Assembly: GCA_004764695.1 (NCBI GenBank)
Contig: SMSO01000025.1
Span: 4,132,862 to 4,196,861 of the forward strand
Source: Schizochytrium sp. TIO01
Lineage: Eukaryota > Sar > Bigyra > Thraustochytrida > Thraustochytriidae
Reading direction: 5' to 3'
DNA: 64,000 nucleotides
Part shown: positions 44,709-55,309 of the stretch, in pieces
How positions within the stretch are numbered: the first letter of the stretch is position 1
How the letters are laid out: every line of letters starts with the position of its first letter
Notes under the pieces: generated by a model
Told to the model about the DNA's origin: nothing
Seen by the model: the letters and a program-made list of their open reading frames with translations, nothing else
Databases searched by the model: none
Program-made: the position numbers and the translations under genes

Positions 44709-46346
44709 ATGACGTACTCCAGAGATGAAGGCCGGCCGGTAAAGATCATTGACATCGACGCCCATGGTGAATCTTTTATTCTCAATGAGAAGGCTCTCAA
44801 GTCTGTGCTCAAACCGATCCCGCGTGACATGAAACTGAATATTGTCAGTGTGGTTGGCGCTTTTCGCACAGGTAAGAGTTTCATTCTTGATCTCTTCTTG
44901 CGATACTTGCGCAACACCTCGTCCAAGCCCGATTCGTGCAAGGGCGAGCCTGACGAGGATTGGATGCTTGCTGGAGGTAGCCTAGAGGGAAACAACAATG
45001 CTTTTGAGGAAGGTGGCCAGAAGTCCGGAGGATTCAGCTGGCGCAGTGGTCGTGAACGCTGCACCACTGGTATCTGGATGTGGAGCGAATACTTTGTTCG
45101 TGAGGTCCCAGGAGGCAAGGGCGAAAAGGTTGCTGTCCTGATCATGGATACTCAGGGTATGTTTGATTCAACCCTTGGTCAACATCTCACAGCCTCCATC
45201 TTTGGTCTCAGTACCCTCATTTCTAGTTACTCAGTTTACAACTTGGATAAACGGGTCCAAGAGGATAACTTGCAGCACTTGGCTCTCTTTTCTGAGTACG
45301 GCCGTGTGGCGCTCGTCGAAGAGAGAAAGCAGGCCTCTGACGAAGAATGGTATTCACGTGCTGACGGCGAATCAGAGAGCACTGGGGAAGGCCCGCGTCC
45401 GTTCCAGTGGCTCGAGCTCCTCGTTCGTGACTGGCAAGATTTTCATGATGTCGAGGGCCCCTTGGAGGACATCCGTGCTGACATGAAAGAGTACCTTGGC
45501 GAGATTCTCAGTGAACGCAACCAAAAGGATCTCAAGGAGGTGCGTGATCAAATTAGGCTGTGTTACGAGAATGTTTCTGTATGGATGCTTCCCCATCCTG
45601 GTTTCGCTGTAGTTAAGAAGAATTACGATGGTGACATCTCGAAGATTAGCCCCGAGTTCCGTCGACTTGTGTCTGATTACATCCGTCGTGTCTTTTCAAA
45701 GCGCATGGTTGTCAAGAAGGTTTCTGGGCGCCCCGTGAACGCTACTGAGCTCTACACCTACATCAAGGTATACTGCTCTTTGTTTAAGGAGGCCAAAATT
45801 TTCCCGGAAGCCAAAACCTTGTTGGCTGCCACTACGCAAGCTAACAACATGAATGCTGTTCAGTCCGCACTTAACACATACAAGCGCGAAATGGATAAGC
45901 TTGTTGGAGTTTCCAAACCCTATGTGAGCAAGGATAAGCTCTATCGTCACCATAAAGTTTGTGCCAACGGAGCACGCGAAAAATTTGATGAAATTGCAAC
46001 GATTGGTCCTGCAGCTTCTATCAAGACCTACCGTGAGCAGCTCAATAAGAAAATTGATGAGCGTTACCGTGAATACTCCGAGGCAAACAGCCTCCGTGAC
46101 CCGCTCGCCTTACTTGGCCCCTATCTCATTCCCTTGGCCATTGCTATCGGCGCCTATCTCATTCGTTATGTTCTCGACACGGTATGCCCACGCCGTTCAT
46201 TAAAATGTATGGACGTCTCAGACTTCTTTGGAGCTCTCTTCTTCACCATTATCACCTTTCTGTTCTTCCATATTGCTGCCCACGTCAATGGCTTTCGCCA
46301 GCGTCTCAAGGCGATGTTGGGACACACCAGCGAGTTTGTTGATTAA
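44709..46346 (+). CDS. Atlastin/GBP-family dynamin-like GTPase
   Basis: 545 residues from the first ATG; the frame also opens three codons earlier at a TTG. The GTPase domain has the P-loop G50-AFRTGKS57, a CTTGIWMW switch region with the expected Thr, the D147-TQG switch II and LLVR240-D241-W, the guanine-specificity motif of the atlastin/GBP family. A helical middle domain (about residues 310-460) follows. Two hydrophobic segments (about 467-493 and 505-528) then form an ER membrane hairpin, ending in a short amphipathic tail (GFRQRLKAML). This order and length match atlastins, which tether and fuse ER tubules by GTP-driven dimerisation. All core motifs are present. The next gene starts 394 bp downstream on the same strand. 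Confidence 0.93.
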   Translation: MTYSRDEGRPVKIIDIDAHGESFILNEKALKSVLKPIPRDMKLNIVSVVGAFRTGKSFILDLFLRYLRNTSSKPDSCKGEPDEDWMLAGGSLEGNNNAFEEGGQKSGGFSWRSGRERCTTGIWMWSEYFVREVPGGKGEKVAVLIMDTQGMFDSTLGQHLTASIFGLSTLISSYSVYNLDKRVQEDNLQHLALFSEYGRVALVEERKQASDEEWYSRADGESESTGEGPRPFQWLELLVRDWQDFHDVEGPLEDIRADMKEYLGEILSERNQKDLKEVRDQIRLCYENVSVWMLPHPGFAVVKKNYDGDISKISPEFRRLVSDYIRRVFSKRMVVKKVSGRPVNATELYTYIKVYCSLFKEAKIFPEAKTLLAATTQANNMNAVQSALNTYKREMDKLVGVSKPYVSKDKLYRHHKVCANGAREKFDEIATIGPAASIKTYREQLNKKIDERYREYSEANSLRDPLALLGPYLIPLAIAIGAYLIRYVLDTVCPRRSLKCMDVSDFFGALFFTIITFLFFHIAAHVNGFRQRLKAMLGHTSEFVD

Positions 46347-46739
46347 GAGGAGCCATATAGTCTTTCAACATGCACAACTGAGTGCATAGGACATCCCGTA
46401 CCCAGTCGTTTCTATCGACAATTTATGCTTGAACACACAACAAGGCGCGTCGGAATCTTTCGTCGACCTTTCCCCCCTCCCATTCTGCTACGATTTCTTT
46501 TTACAATTTTTCCTGTTGTATGTATGTATCTCCTTTCGCATTCCCTTGATCCGATTGTCCACGTTCTAAAATACCCCAATACGTGATTGTTTTGGCTTGA
46601 GTTTTTACCCCAGCTAAATTTTTGGAACCTATTATTTCTGACTAGTGAGAGTGACAATGCCCCCCCCCTCCCTCTTGAGTCTTTGTTCCAAAGATACATA
46701 CTACTTTTGCTTCTGCCAAAGTCAAGGGTGACTAGTTCC

Positions 46740-49700
46740 ATGTCAAGCATTTTGGGAGATGCTCAAAGTATGGCGGAAGCCGGCTCCAATATAGCAGATT
46801 GTGTCAAGTCGATGGAGCAGTCTAGTGAATCCAACTTGAAAATGGATGGTGAGCTGTACTACATTTGATCACCATAGCTTCAATCGAAGATAGATTTTCA
46901 AGATGTAATATAAACGAAATATTAATAATCTTGTACTACTACTAGGAGGTTAGTACTAAAATTATAGAATATTATTATCGTGCACGGTAACATTGTAACG
47001 GAACTTTCTACAGTCAGGCAGGTCTTGGGACTGGGCTTAGAGGAGAGCCCGAGCTTGCAAACAGAGTTTTGCAGCTCCTTGCAGAGTCTGCTCAAAACAA
47101 AGGCTTGAACAGTAGGAGGGCAAAAGCTGTGATCGTGGAAACAATGATGAACAATGTTGATGACCTCGAGCTTGTCATCAAGGTAGGTATGAAGTTTAAC
47201 GCATGAGTGCAGACTGCTTCATAAGCTAACTATATCTTGCATCTGGACGTGTATATTCGCAGGAAAACCTTGAAAAGAGGACTAAATCGTCAAGCAACCC
47301 GGAGCGAACTCTGCTACGCCAATTCAAACAAATTGACTTAAACAAGGATGACTATATTTCCTTTCAGGAATTCAAGCGTGTTGTCGAGCCCTTCGCGGTA
47401 GGCACTCCGGACAGTCTTCTACAGAATCTCTTCAAGCGCTGGGACACAGATGGAAGCGGGTCTGTGAGTCTGCAAGAGTTTGCTCACGCCCTCTTTCTAA
47501 GTCCGAAGGAACGCCAAGAACTTCAATCAGCAAAGGAAAACAGAAGACAAGAACTGCAACAGACTTCTATACTTGCCGATGACATTATTGAGCAGGCAAA
47601 ACGGCGCCGTGCTGCAAGAGTGGCCTCAAAGCTTAGTTCTGTGCCCAAATCTATTCGTGAGAGACATGCATTTCAGACCATGACTGAAGAAGAAAAGCTC
47701 GCATCGAGGCCAGTGAGCAAGCCATCGGTAAAGGTACGAGGACCCTTTCATGCAACAGAGTCTATTAGTAAGGTTCCCGACAGTATTAGGTATCGTGTAA
47801 GTAACACTTGGGTGACTGCCTTCCCCCCTTCAAACTGGGATACACGAGAGGCCCAAAAATCTTCTCAAATGCCTACAGACACTCTCGAATTAGAATTTGT
47901 TTACGGCTGCAATCCTCGTGCAGGAATGATTTCCAAGTCAGATGGAGAACTTGTCTATGCCGCAGCGGGGCTTGGTATTGTTTATGATCCACGCAAGCAC
48001 CAGCAGCGTTTTTTTCGAGGTCATAATGATGACGTGACCTGCATCGCCGTGGATCCTTCGGAAAAATTTGCTGCAACCGGGTGCTTAGGTAAAAGCCCAA
48101 TTGTACATGTTTGGGACTTGCAAACGATGCAACTTGTCGGCAGCACCGAGGCTGGCTTCTACGACCGTCGTATCACCGCGCTAGCATTTTCTCAGCGTAG
48201 GCCGGATGTTCTTATCGCTATTGGTGGGGACAATCATCACATGATGGGCATTTGGGAATGGACAACGGGTCGTCTACTTGCCCAAGCACCCACTCAAAAC
48301 GGAACTCCTCCACAAGTCACCTCGATTGTTGTAGATGACGAAACTACGTCTGGTTCCGAAGAGCAGTTTGTCACATGCGGTTTCAAACACACAAAGTTTT
48401 GGAAACTTAACTTGGAGACGGGTAAACTGACTGGAGGGAAGAATGGCACGTATGGAAAAATCAACCCCCAGCCACGGGAAACCCGTTGTGCCGCATTTCT
48501 ACCGGGAAACAACCTAATCACTGGAGGCTCCAACGGAGTTCTATATTTGTGGGATTCTTTGACTGGCAAATGCAAAAGAGCCTATCCTGCACATGATGGC
48601 CCTGTCCTTGCTTTATTAGCTGCTGCAAACCATCAACTAATTACAGCTGGAGCAAAAGACTGTAGTCTTACATATTGGTCGACATCAAGCGCTTGTGATG
48701 GTGCTGGTGCACTTGTGAAACAAGAACACGTCAAACTCCCTCCGGGAAGCGGTCCCGCGTACTCACTTGGGTTTCTGTCTAGAGGTAAAGCTCAAGCAGT
48801 GGTAGTTGCAGCAACAAAAGATGGTTCCCTTCGGGTCTTCTCTCCTCAAAATCGAGGGGAAGCTGCTTGGAAGACCCTTATCGGGGGGCACTCACAAGAC
48901 CTTTATGGCCTTGGTGTTCATCCCCAGCTACGCAACGCATTTTGTACTGTAGGTGAAGATCGACTGCTAAATGTTTGGGATGCCGAGTCTCATCAACTTG
49001 TGCAAAGTGTTGAATTACCAGGGCAAGCTCGTTCTGTTGATATTTCTGCCGATCCTTCTGGCAGGTCCAGCACCGGAGATCGAATCGCGATTGGTTATAA
49101 AGATGGGTCCTTTTCTGTGCTAGATGCCCGTACCTTCGAAATTATCTTCAAGGCTAAACACTGCGCGGAGGCAATCGATGATATTCGTTTCAGCCCCGAC
49201 TCAAGATTTTTGGCTGTTGCTTCGCATGACAACTTTATTGATATCTACCTTGTACAAGATGGCTTCAAGCATCTGGCTCGGTGCAAAGGTCACAGCAGTT
49301 ATGTAACACACATCGACTGGTCAGCCGATTCGAGATATCTTCAAAGCAATTGCGGATCATACGAAAGCCTTGTATGGGATGCAGTAAATGGTAAAATCGT
49401 TTCGCTCACTTCTCTGACACGTGACATCGAGTGGCAGACGTTCACATGTGTCCTCGGGTTCGATGCAATGGGAATTTGGCCACATGGATCTGATGGAACA
49501 GATGTCAATTCCTTGGCTCGTTCGCCAGACCACAGTCTCCTTGTCACAGGTGATGATTTTGGCAATGTGAACCTCTACAATTTCCCTTGCGTTGTATGTG
49601 ATGCCCCTCATCACACCCTTACAGGTCACAGTTCTCATGTTATGAATGTACGCTGGCTGGCAGATGGTAAACACGTCATCTCTGTGGGCGGAAGTGACAA

Positions 49701-49815
49701 ATCTGTCTTCCAGTGGGCTCTCGTGCAGGATGGCTCTCGTGCGGATCGCGCGTTACATGAGTCAACGTATATTCAGCCATCGAGGCCATGGAAGCCGCAG
49801 GTCGCCTGGAAATAG
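46740..49815 (+). CDS. EF-hand plus EML-type WD40 protein, three exons
   Basis: Proposed exons are 46740-46848, 47022-47182 and 47263-49815, 940 residues in all. Intron 1 (GTGAG...GCAG) and intron 2 (GTAGGTAT...CGCAG) are canonical, and the frame is kept across both. The start is the ATG at 46740. The N-terminus is helical, followed by two canonical EF-hand loops, DLNKDDYISFQE and DTDGSGSVSLQE (about residues 115-170). Then comes a FHATESISK...TWVTAFPPSNW segment like the EML entry region, a HELP-type YDPRKHQQRFFRGH strand and about a dozen WD40 repeats ending near residue 920. EML proteins bind and stabilise microtubules through a tandem beta-propeller. The EF-hands suggest calcium control. 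Without its 5' exons the frame would start artificially inside the second EF-hand. Confidence 0.9.
46849..47021 (+). other. Intron 1 of the EF-hand/EML gene
   Basis: 173 bp, GTGAG donor and GGCAG acceptor. This acceptor, not the CAG eight bases earlier, keeps the reading frame and restores a Gly codon across the junction. Confidence 0.75.
47183..47262 (+). other. Intron 2 of the EF-hand/EML gene
   Basis: 80 bp, GTAGGTAT donor after ATCAAG and a pyrimidine-containing TATATTCGCAG acceptor. It is a phase 0 intron. Confidence 0.85.
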
Positions 49816-49997
49816 TCACCTTAAAACACATTTCTCTTCCAAAGCTCAAGGATCAAAGCCAAATTAAAATTGTAGTACCCCCAAGCTTCACAGAACACTA
49901 CATTTATTTTCTTGCCTAAATCAACTTATAATTCCATATTCCATCTCTTCATACTCGCTTGACTAACTCTTCTACGAGTTCTCAATAATCTCAGGCA

Positions 49998-50351
49998 ATG
50001 ACCAGAACTCGTTCCTTTTGCTTGGGTAGAAGTTCAAATCTAAGCTCAACTCCAACATCGACAAACTTTGGCTCTTTTTCACGTTTTCATCATTACTCTC
50101 AGGAACTCTCGACTGTTCCATTTCAGTTCTTTTATGGTTCCACACTTCCAGCTCCTAGGGGTCACTCGCGCGCGAGTGCACCAAGTATAGCCTTATTGGA
50201 CTGGAAAAGACGTTCGTGGCTGCGCATGCAGTGGAGCTTTAAAGTTAAAAGAAGGCATAAAAAGAAACGAAGAGACAAACCAAATCCAGAGAGGAGTGGT
50301 GTACTTTCGAGCTCTTTAAAGACGTTTAGAATCACGATGCCACTTGGCTAA
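49998..50351 (+). CDS. Small basic hypothetical protein, 117 aa
   Basis: An ATG-started frame. The first ~50 residues are rich in Ser, Thr, Arg and aromatic residues, as in a mitochondrial transit peptide. The C-terminal part is very basic (WSFKVKRRHKKKRRDK). This pattern would suit a small organellar ribosomal protein, but I recognise no family. It lies alone between the EML and eIF3k genes, so it may be chance. Confidence 0.3.
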   Translation: MTRTRSFCLGRSSNLSSTPTSTNFGSFSRFHHYSQELSTVPFQFFYGSTLPAPRGHSRASAPSIALLDWKRRSWLRMQWSFKVKRRHKKKRRDKPNPERSGVLSSSLKTFRITMPLG

Positions 50352-51289
50352 CTTTCATTCTTTCAAGTATTTATGGACAGTTGATTTGGTTTGATATATA
50401 GTGTAATGGATGAATGAATGTATCAATGCATAATGCGCACTCTTAGGGATTGTACTTATTGCTAACTGTAGGAATGTCATTATAGCCGTAAATTCGGGAA
50501 CGCCGAATGATCCATCCTCATGGCGGTGAGCAAGTCTATGTGTTGATCTGGCATCAGAAAGACGCTATGGAGATTGCAATTGACTCTTCAAAACTGCTGG
50601 TGCTCTCATTTCTGTGTTATTTTCTTCCCACGTGCAACCTTATCTACATAAGATTAGATTATCATATTTATTTCTTGAAGTAATCTATATCTTGAAGACC
50701 GTGGCATGCATACATTGCACCTTCCCTGATGAGTATATTGCACATGTTTCAAGTCCATCCGTACTTTACCAGGTTTTGTTTCAAGCCCCAGCCTACGGCA
50801 CAAACCCTGGTGCTGGATGCGACTCGATTATCAACTTTGATTTCATTTCCAACTCATCTCCAAATCAACCATGATGAATGAATGATCTCACGTGCACTCA
50901 ACAGAAACTAAAGCTCAAGCGCCCATTCAATAGCCCACTTATTACTATTTTGTTCCACTTGTAGTCTCAGCACGTAAGTGAAGTATAGGATTTTATAATC
51001 TATTATACGAAGTCCGCTTATTGAGTGGAAAGTGGTTAGAATGATGAGGCGTGGGGGTGCTATTGTTTACGGTAGTGGGTCCTAGTCTTTGGGAGTAGTG
51101 AATCAGTCATTGGCGCAGTAGAGGAGCAGTTTGGCGGCAGATAGTTGGCGTCTCTTGAGCGCTCTCCGCTCGCACGCAAACCGTTTGGCCAGGCCTCCTC
51201 GCTTGATTTTCTCCCCCGCGCAAACTTTTACCTCCCGTTTCTCTTTGAGTTTCTGCTTTAGGCTGTGGAGCTAAGCCCTTCCGTCCAAC
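50352..51289. other. 5' flank of the eIF3k gene
   Basis: No gene is seen. The last 200 bp are more GC-rich and lead into the eIF3k start codon, as expected for a promoter and leader. Confidence 0.45.
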
Positions 51290-51952
51290 ATGAGCGAGAA
51301 CGAGATGCAAAAGGCGGCGCATGGCCTCCTGGAGACCGACAGGTACAACAAAGACATCTTGCCTGAGCTTACCCAGTGTGTCCAGGCCCAGGTGGACCAG
51401 AAGTGGTACGACCTCGACATCAACACTGCCATCCTCAAACTGTATCAATTCTACCCGGACGCGGATGCCGGCGTGGTGGACCTCGACGTGCTCCTCAAGA
51501 TCTTGGCGCTTGCGCTCATGCGCTTGCCTGCCGCCGATTTCAAGCTGTGCCTCTACCTCGTTCCCAGCCAGTACCACCTCGTGGACAGCGTTTCTCAGCT
51601 CACCAAGCTTGCCGAGAAGCTCGAGGCTTGCCAGTTCACTGCCTTCTGGCAGTTGCTAGAGAAGCGCCCTGAGGTCCTTGCCGTCGTGCCGGGTCTCGAG
51701 GATGCTCTCCGCCGCACAATCTTTGACATTGTGGCCCTCACGCACCAGGAGATCCCCAAGAAGGTCCTTGCTGAGTTCCTTAACTACCCTGTCGGAAACA
51801 TTGCCAAGGACTTCGGCGTCGACGTCAAGGATGATCGCTTCGTCATGCCCGAGAGCGCCAGCAACCAGCCCAAGCCCACCAGCCAGAGCACTGGTCCTGC
51901 CGAGGTCCAGTTCCCTCAGCTCACACAAGCCCTTGCGCACTCTCTGTTCTAA
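51290..51952 (+). CDS. EIF3K: Translation initiation factor eIF3 subunit K
   Basis: 220 residues from the ATG in CAACATGAGC, close to the 218-residue human protein. The family pattern is clear: a YNKDILPELTQCVQAQ helix, the conserved TAILKLYQFYPD segment, a LLKILALALMRLPAADFKLC helix pair, EACQFTAFWQLL, and the PCI-like/winged-helix part with FIDIVALTH-type residues and an FGVDVKDDRFVMP strand. The C-terminal tail is Ser/Pro/Gln-rich. eIF3k sits at the edge of the eIF3 complex with eIF3l and eIF3e on the 40S subunit. It is single-exon and GC-rich compared with its flanks, as expected for a highly expressed housekeeping gene. It converges with the next gene. Confidence 0.95.
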   Translation: MSENEMQKAAHGLLETDRYNKDILPELTQCVQAQVDQKWYDLDINTAILKLYQFYPDADAGVVDLDVLLKILALALMRLPAADFKLCLYLVPSQYHLVDSVSQLTKLAEKLEACQFTAFWQLLEKRPEVLAVVPGLEDALRRTIFDIVALTHQEIPKKVLAEFLNYPVGNIAKDFGVDVKDDRFVMPESASNQPKPTSQSTGPAEVQFPQLTQALAHSLF

Positions 51953-52889
51953 TCGACTCGAATCCGCCAAGATTTGCTCTGCCTGTGAGCTAGTTTGTGC
52001 GCCTGCTCATCGGCCAGATTGCCAGCTAGATCTCTAGCCAGCCCAGATTGCTAGCAAGTTCGAAACGGAGCATACCCGGTCCTTGATCCGCATGAGTAAT
52101 TTGCTACATTGGTCTTTTCTTCCTCTGACTAGGAACCAAACGAGTCCGCCGGAAATACGGTTTCGCTCCTTGTGTGTTTCGCGCTCGGCTGGCTGGTTTG
52201 CTTGAATGCTTGCTTGCTCGACCCGCCGCTGGGTAGCTCTAAGAAGGGCTGACGCGGGCCATTCTGCCAGCGAGCGCGCCTGCGCCACTACGTTATAATC
52301 ACATCCTCGTCCCTCTGCCTGCAGTTTCAGGAGAAGCCCTTTACTATTCTTTCATCCAATATAACAACCAACAACGACGACGACGACGACGACGACGACT
52401 ACGACGACGACGACGACTACGACGACGTCAACAATAACAACGACAACTATAACACTTTCATTCCCCCTTTATTGCTACGATTACTCGCAACTTTTTTGGA
52501 ATTCAAATGTGTCTTGGTTCCCTCCTTCTTGGTCAAAACTTTCTGCTGCTTCGGCTTCGAAGCTTTATTTTGTTCTTCTTGTTGCATAAACATATCATAT
52601 GAGGTCCTGCAAAATGATATCTAACGAGTTTTACCGGTCCACTTCCAGAGGCCTCAGGTCCTTACTGGGTCTAAAAATATACTTGAAGGGCACTTTCTCG
52701 CCTCGCATTTTTATGGTGGTTCAGTTGCCAATTAAGAAATCTAAACGGGGCAAACAAACACAAAAGAATTTTAAGCTTACATTACAAATACACAACGGTG
52801 CTGTAAAATGAACGAGAATGAATATTAGTTTATCATGATAGGATATGTATATGTATTAATGTACGAATGGACAAAAGATATCATTTTCT
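51953..52889. other. Convergent 3' region with repeats
   Basis: Holds the 3' ends of the two converging genes. GGCTGG/TTGC repeats lie at 52185-52220. An (ACG)n array at 52375-52425 is followed by AAC-rich sequence. No gene is supported. Confidence 0.5.
52375..52425. repeat. (ACG)n trinucleotide repeat
   Basis: About 17 ACG units with two ACT interruptions, continuing into ACGTCAACAATAACAACG. It is outside any supported coding frame. Confidence 0.93.
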
Positions 52890-54668
52890 TCACCGTTGCG
52901 CATTTTCCTGGGCGAGTTGGTTCCATAATTGACGCTCCTCGTCTGACATTGCAAGCCACTTCAGCTGCAGCTGGCGATAATACAAAGAGACCTCTTTCTC
53001 AAGCTTAGCCTCCGTCTCTTCTCTCTCTTTATCATCAGAGATAGATGCCAGGATCTGCTGTGCTTGCTGCGTAATGGCAACTACTTCCTCTTTATGTTTC
53101 TTCCTAATCATTGTTTGAAAACCAGGATTGTTGGGATCCACCAAGTTAACATGCCTGCCGTCATCTTGTAGGGTTACAGAAGAACTTGGAGGGTTCCTTT
53201 TTTTGCCTGAGGATGCGCTTGAGAATGTTGCTGCGCTTGCTGCTCCCATTGGTGCTGAAGTCGAAGAGGAAGATGACGACGTTTTGCCCCCTTGCTGAAG
53301 GGATACCTTGGTGACATTAGCCGTAGAGTGCGTTTGTAAAAGAGACTGAGCAGCCTCAGCGGTGGCCTTGGCCTCCTTGAGAGCGTTCATTGCCAATATC
53401 TTTTTCTCCGGGTCATCCGCATATTTAGCTAGCTCCTCCTCGATTTTAGCTGTTGCTGCCATTTGTTCTTCAAGTTCACCGTTCATACGCACCATCTTAG
53501 CGGTTTGCTCAAGGGCTAGTTTCAGTTGAAGTGCGTCGTAAATCTGACGGGGGTTCTTTCCACTCCACGAAGTAGCTTCGTCAAACCACAGTTGGTCGGG
53601 GTCCTTTGTTCTGATCACCTTGAGTTGCTCAGCTTCGGGACCCTCCCAAATCCGGGACACTTCTGTGTCTGACTGTGGCATGGGCAATCGCCCGCAGAGC
53701 ACAAAGTAAAACACCGTACGGAGAAGTTCGAGCGGTGCAGAGTTCCCGCTCTTGACAAGATTTTCCTGAACTACACTCAGATTTACCGTGAGCATGTTCG
53801 GGTCTGTCTGGTCGGGTGGTGTCTTAAGTGTGCCAGGTGTTTGAGACTGGAAAACAACCTTGACCATAGCGTCAATCTGGTCTTGAGGTGTCTCTGCAAG
53901 CGCGATAGCTTGGTCCTCCCATCGTCGTAAACCCGTCGGGATACGCATAGTCTTGCCAAAGTTAAGAGGTTTGTTCGAGGGTTTCGAGCCATCCTCTTGG
54001 TTATCACCGTCCTTACCATTTGCGCCATCTTTTCCATTGGCACTAGCACCTGGGTCTTTCTCGTCCTTCACAACGCTTCCGTTTACATCTGCAAAGTCCT
54101 TCCCTTTGGATTCCTGCTTTGATTTCTTCCTAGAGTTCTTGCGGGGATTCTTTGCCAAAGGCTGTTTTGATGTCGATTTTGCCGACGTTGAATTCGATGC
54201 TGTCGATGCCGCCGAGCTCACCTTGGAGTTTATGTTTTTCTGTCCAGAGCTTTTGGAGTTCGTATTCTTTGGCCCAGGGCTTTTTGAGTTCGCGTTTTTT
54301 GATCCTGACGATTTGGGATTCGAGGCCTTCGTGCCAGAGGACTTTGAGTTCGAGCTCTTGGCTGCACCGGACTTTGATGTTGGGTTTTTCGCGGTCGACT
54401 TTGGCGTCGAGGCTGAAGCTGCACTCTTCGAATTCTTACCCTTCGGAGTCTTCCCAGGTCCGCCCTTCCCGGCGTTACTAGAGCTCTTACCGCCCACGGA
54501 GCCGGTGGATGTCACGCTCGCGGCGACGCTGGCGGTATCAGCAGCCTTGGATTTGGACCTTTTGCGCGGTCTCGTGGGCGCTGCTTCGGCCTCGGAAGCA
54601 GCTTCTGACGCCTCGGGATTCGGACTGGTGGCCTCGGCCTTTCGTTTCGAGGACTTGGCTCGCGGCAT
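52890..54668 (-). CDS. Unrecognised Lys/Ser-rich nuclear-type protein
   Basis: 592 residues from an ATG. The N-terminal ~200 residues are low complexity (Ala, Ser, Lys) with basic RPRKRSKSK and NPRKNSRKKSK clusters like nuclear localisation signals. About four copies of a 10-residue repeat of the type xxNSKSSGxK lie near residues 103-145. The middle (about 245-390) is folded-looking: GLRRWEDQAIALAE, then VVQENLVKSGNSAPLELLRT and LWFDEATSWSGKN. A coiled coil (about 395-455), a Ser-rich linker and a C-terminal helical region with QQAQQILASISDDKEREE and LYYRQLQLKWLAMS follow. I do not know the family; a chromatin or RNA role is only suggested by composition. It converges with eIF3k and is divergent from nothing nearby. 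Confidence 0.8.
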   Translation of the reverse strand: MPRAKSSKRKAEATSPNPEASEAASEAEAAPTRPRKRSKSKAADTASVAASVTSTGSVGGKSSSNAGKGGPGKTPKGKNSKSAASASTPKSTAKNPTSKSGAAKSSNSKSSGTKASNPKSSGSKNANSKSPGPKNTNSKSSGQKNINSKVSSAASTASNSTSAKSTSKQPLAKNPRKNSRKKSKQESKGKDFADVNGSVVKDEKDPGASANGKDGANGKDGDNQEDGSKPSNKPLNFGKTMRIPTGLRRWEDQAIALAETPQDQIDAMVKVVFQSQTPGTLKTPPDQTDPNMLTVNLSVVQENLVKSGNSAPLELLRTVFYFVLCGRLPMPQSDTEVSRIWEGPEAEQLKVIRTKDPDQLWFDEATSWSGKNPRQIYDALQLKLALEQTAKMVRMNGELEEQMAATAKIEEELAKYADDPEKKILAMNALKEAKATAEAAQSLLQTHSTANVTKVSLQQGGKTSSSSSSTSAPMGAASAATFSSASSGKKRNPPSSSVTLQDDGRHVNLVDPNNPGFQTMIRKKHKEEVVAITQQAQQILASISDDKEREETEAKLEKEVSLYYRQLQLKWLAMSDEERQLWNQLAQENAQR

Positions 54669-55309
54669 CGCGAGTCGAGGTTGAGTTAGGTTAAGTTTCT
54701 TGCCTAGGATTGATGATTATCGATCGTTCATCCCCAATTTCGATGACATGATTTATGATGAGTTTTTTATTTTTGTTCTAAAAATTCTCTAGAAAAGAAA
54801 AAAATGGGAATGCAGTGGGCCTTAATAAATTTTGTCAAGATCGGGCGAATCCGCTTTTGCGATTGACCAGCTGAAAGAATCATTAGGCTGCAAACATGGC
54901 ACTGTGGAATCAGTGCTACCGAGCAGGAATGCACATGGGAGAGAGATCATGTGCCCCTCCTGTTGTTGCTGCTTAGTGTATAGTTCACAAATTTGGTCAG
55001 AATGTGGAATTGGGTTTGCACCCTTGTAATAGTGAAATCTAAGGAGTAGAAACTTTAGCTTTATACATAAGTTTACGAAAATTACAAAGAATGGTGTTCC
55101 TTCATGACCTTTGGTATTTTGCTGTGACAATTAAAAGCATAAATAATTTACAGATTTATTAATTTGAGGGGGAAAGGGTGTAAAATTTTGCCCTTTTTTA
55201 ATCATGCTACTGAAAGCAACCTTACGATGCAACTTGACTTGCACACGGCTCTAGACTGAGGTCAACACACGCAAAGAAAAGACAAAAATGACGATGAAGA
55301 CCGCTATCG
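54669..55309. other. Intergenic between two minus-strand genes
   Basis: 641 bp, AT-rich, holding the promoter of the 52890 gene and the 3' end of the giant gene. No separate gene is seen. Confidence 0.5.

Noticed and set aside
47464-47466. GTG at 47464 as the start of the EML gene
   Set aside because: Coding similarity (EF-hands) continues upstream in frame, and two canonical introns lead to an ATG at 46740.
51107-51970. Overlapping frames antisense to and in other frames of the eIF3k gene
   Set aside because: They are shadows of a GC-rich coding region; only the eIF3k frame shows family similarity.
53953-54684. 243-codon plus-strand frame rich in Phe and Glu
   Set aside because: It is antisense to the low-complexity, repeat-containing N-terminus of the 52890 gene, whose composition keeps the other strand open.
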